From Hexactinellida sp. DTS-2022 (taxonomy: Eukaryota; Porifera; Hexactinellida), in assembly GCA_028753945.1 (NCBI GenBank), contig JAPNXP010000017.1, forward strand, positions 1,922,001 to 1,986,000: a stretch of DNA of 64,000 bases. Reading direction: 5' to 3'. This document shows positions 61,516 through 64,000 of this stretch, in pieces. The notes below the pieces were generated by a model, which was given only the letters and a program-made list of their open reading frames with translations, did not search any database and was not told where the DNA came from. Made by a program: the position numbers and the translations under genes. Each line of letters opens with the position of its first letter. Position 1 is the stretch's first letter.

Positions 61516-64000
61516 TTACATTTTTCTATTTGCAGTTTCATCGTCTCCACTGTTCTTCCTTTCTCTGTTTTTAATATTTTCTTTCTTTTTCTTTTCATTT
61601 CTCCTCTCCTCTCCAGCTAACAGCTGTTTGTACACCAGTTTAGAGTACAGACCCGCTTGTCCCATCAGGTCCTGATGTGACCCCTCCTCCACGACTCGCC
61701 CCTCGTCTATTACTATTATTCTGTCCGCATTCTCCACTGTAGACAGTCTGTGCGCTATTATTAGAACGGATCGGTCGCGCATCTGTCGGTTCAGCGCCTC
61801 CTGGACCAGGGACTCGCTCTCTGCGTCCAGAGCTGAGGTGGCCTCGTCCAGCAGCAGAACCGACGGGTCTCTTAGGATAGCGCGGGCGATAGCCACCCGC
61901 TGCTTCTGTCCCCCCGACAGCTGGGTACCTATATAGATTATATATAAACTAACAAACTAACTAGCTAACTAGCTAAATAACTAACTAACTAACTAGCTAA
62001 CAAACTAACTAGGGAACGAACTAGCTAGCTAACTAGCTAACTAACAAACTAACTAACGAATTAGCTAACTAATAGCAAGTCGCATTTTGCATAAAATTAG
62101 CTTGCTAATAAGCGAACTTGCTATTACAATTAGAGGAACGAATTTAACATTAAATTAAATGCTCGCTTGGGGACCGAAATAACTTGCTAATAGAGCAATA
62201 TAATATAATATTTGCTATCAGAGCAATTGCTATAGTATTTAGGCGAATACCACTGTAACAAGCTAGCAAACAAACTAACTACCTAACTAACTAACATACA
62301 AACAACAAACTAACTAACTAAGACAGTTACCTTTCTCGCCTGTCTCTGTGGAGTACTGCTTGGGCAGCTTAACAACGAACTCGTGTGCATTACTCCACTG
62401 CGCTACCCGCATAATGTCCTCGCTACTCACCTCCCCACTGACCCCGTACGCTATGTTATCGCGTATGGAGCGGGCGTACAGGACCGGCTCCTGACTGACA
62501 AGCGAGAGCTGTCTGTGGAGACTCTCGTGCGAGTACTCGGAGACAGGCCGCCCGTCCAGGAGGATGGAGCCCTGCTGCGGCTCGTAGAACCGCTGCAGCA
62601 GGTTGATGCACGTGGACTTACCTCCTGAAAAGTTAAAACAGGAATGTTATATAATGTATACCCCGCTTAATAGAGCCACCTCGGGACCAGGTTACTTTGA
62701 CCCGATTAAGCGGATAAATCTATTAACCGGTGGCTCTATTAAGCGGAGTCGACTATATTTGTAGCGATCTGTAATTTGACTTTAAATAGTTTACAGTAGA
62801 ACCTCCTTATATGGCCACGGTCAAGTCAAACAGATAATATAATGGATAATAAATGCTGTCTAAACTAGATACAAAAATTAGACGTTTTCCAATTACTTGT
62901 GATATCTAATTGAATTGAATTGTAGACAATTTTTTGATAGAAGTTCGTCTTAAATTATAAGACATTTAATACGGCTTATAATTCGACTATAAATTGGACA
63001 GTAGAACCTCGTTAGTACGAACACTATTTCAGTCCCCTTCAAATCCTTTCAATACAATTGAATTGGTTAATACCTCTCCCGTATATAACGCATATATACG
63101 GTCCCCTGGTGTTCCTACTAACGAGGCTCTACTATATCTAATGAGCTGTTAACACTTAACACGCACCTCCACTGGGTCCCACCAGAGCCACTGTTTTTCC
63201 CGGCTGTATCGTGAAGGAGAGATTAGTGAGAGCATTAACGTCTTGTCTTGTTGGATATGAGAACGTAACGTTTCTAAACTCAACATGTCCGGCTATTTTA
63301 CCCGGTGCGTAATTCCCAGAGAAATGATCTATTTTCGGTTTTCTGTGTATAATCCTAAAAACCTTCTCAGCTGCTCCTATGGCTTGCATCATCCCAGTGT
63401 ACACATCTCCAATTGAGTTAAGGCATTCCCCCAAAGCGATCCAGTAGAACATATACGAAATTAGATTTCCAGGACTCAATTCCTTGTTTATAACTAGGAA
63501 CCCTCCATAGAGTAGAGTTACTGTTACAAGGAAGTTGTCTATGCAGTTAATTATAATACTGAATACTCCGTATATAATGGCCTCTTGTACTTGGTACTTG
63601 AAGACATATTTTAGTTTTCCGTTGTAGTGTTTGGTCTCGTTACTCTCGTTTGAGAAACTACGCACAGTGCGCATGCTCGTTATAACCTCCTCGGCAACGT
63701 TGTTAGCCAAAGCCAGCGAATCCTGGATATTCTTAGCCACCCTACAGACGGGATATAAGTAGTTATAAAACTACAGGGTTCTCGCCAGGATTTTTCGTTG
63801 TAAGGGTACATGAGAGTGAGATATTACTTAATGTCAATGATTTAATGAAACCTTCAAATAATAATATTGACTCAAAGGTACATGCCCACTCACAAGTCAC
63901 GACATGTGAATAAAGGGTACAATATCTTTCAAGAAGGGCATGTACCTTTTGATAGAGGCCTAGCGAGAACCCTGTATAACTACATACTCTACGGGAGATA
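61516..64000 (-). CDS. TAP/ABCB9-type ABC transporter, 3' part only
   Basis: Exons 63741-63167, 62624-62331 and 61928-61516 join in phase, giving the C-terminal 426 residues; the gene continues beyond the window's right end. The first exon carries the last membrane helices ([20 protein letters not shown]) with the TAP-like [10 protein letters not shown], then the start of the nucleotide-binding domain. Walker A (GPSGGGKST) is split across the 63167/62624 junction. Q-loop region [15 protein letters not shown], signature [10 protein letters not shown] (split across the next junction), Walker [16 protein letters not shown] and switch [15 protein letters not shown] follow. STETGEKG and EPVLYARSI favour ABCB9 (TAPL, lysosomal peptide transport) or TAP over ABCB8/10. 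The Lys/Glu/Arg-rich tail is lineage-specific. Confidence 0.92.
61950..62320. repeat. (CTAA)n-rich intron invaded by a family F MITE
   Basis: The ABC transporter's last intron consists of imperfect ctaact/ctagct/acaaact repeats. They surround a family F element at about 62070-62255 (aatagcaagtcgcattttgc to gcgaataccactg). Confidence 0.75.
62660..62755. mobile_element. MITE family D
   Basis: Body ccgcttaatagagccacctc to ctctattaagcggagtcgac, nearly a full-length hairpin; outermost bases worn. Located in the second-to-last intron of the ABC transporter. Confidence 0.8.
62999..63132. mobile_element. MITE family A
   Basis: Left end CAGTAGAACCTCGTTAGTAC, right end actaacgaggctctacta. It shares an ABC transporter intron with the family D copy. 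Confidence 0.8.
63774..63974. mobile_element. MITE with CAGGGTTCTCGCCAGG ends
   Basis: Inverted ends CAGGGTTCTCGCCAGG and CCTAGCGAGAACCCTG, with TA at 63772-63773 and 63975-63976. The interior has a second inverted pair, aaaggtacatgccc and gggcatgtaccttt. It begins 33 bp upstream of the ABC transporter exon acceptor at 63741. Confidence 0.8.

Noticed and set aside
1..64000. Bacterial or viral contamination, operons or integrated virus
   Set aside because: Spliceosomal introns, animal protein families throughout and no viral hallmark genes.

Overview
The window is eukaryotic nuclear DNA from an animal, probably an early-branching one. It encodes animal or animal-associated proteins (thrombospondin, MICAL, PHF12, a UTX-type TPR protein, FCHSD/Nervous wreck, axonemal DNAL4, HIP14/ZDHHC17), all with spliceosomal introns or no introns. 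Intergenic DNA is AT-rich, genes are often only 100-400 bp apart, minimal introns are about 50-70 nt, and RING-less NHL-repeat proteins are present. A sponge would fit. This is inference: there is no rRNA or mitochondrial marker in the window.

Layout. 0.6-16.9 kb holds four minus-strand genes in a row: a nine-exon RhoGAP protein (ARHGAP11A-like), EEF1B2, a JmjC-less UTX-like TPR protein and an RSRC2-like RS/SMAP-domain protein. EEF1B2 intron 1 contains a complete NHL-repeat gene on the opposite strand. The long intron of the RSRC2-like gene contains a complete four-exon coiled-coil gene, also on the opposite strand. 17.2-19.6 kb is a head-to-head inverted pair of a divergent intronless actin: one copy is intact, the other has a 1-nt deletion. 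19.7-20.4 kb has two very small membrane-protein ORFs. 20.6-25.5 kb is PHF12 (11 exons). 27.0-29.4 kb is an intronless FCHSD. 30.8-37.4 kb is a secreted thrombospondin (12 exons, signal peptide to TSP C-terminal domain). 38.5-44.0 kb holds four intronless genes (LRR protein, NHL protein, ZDHHC17, DNAL4). 45.8-52.3 kb is a MICAL-type flavin monooxygenase whose tail carries a PUB-like domain instead of the usual CH/LIM region. 52.7-55.8 kb is a tandem pair of intronless single-pass receptors. 56.9-61.4 kb holds intronless TOP3A and PEX14. From 61.5 kb to the window end lies the 3' part of a TAP/ABCB9-type ABC transporter.

Multiexon gene models were built by hand from splice sites. In each reported model the exon phases join in frame from end to end, which is the main support. 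Gene function is inferred from recognised motifs, not from a database search.

The non-coding DNA is dominated by short inverted-repeat elements (MITEs). At least nine families start CAGT or a close variant, are flanked by TA, and have pogo/Tigger-like termini. They sit in almost every intron longer than about 150 nt and often inside one another. One EEF1B2 intron holds a three-level nest: an hAT-type element with a perfect 8-bp target duplication, inside a MITE, inside an older MITE. I see no operon logic among the genes; they are mostly unrelated housekeeping and cell-biology genes packed closely together.
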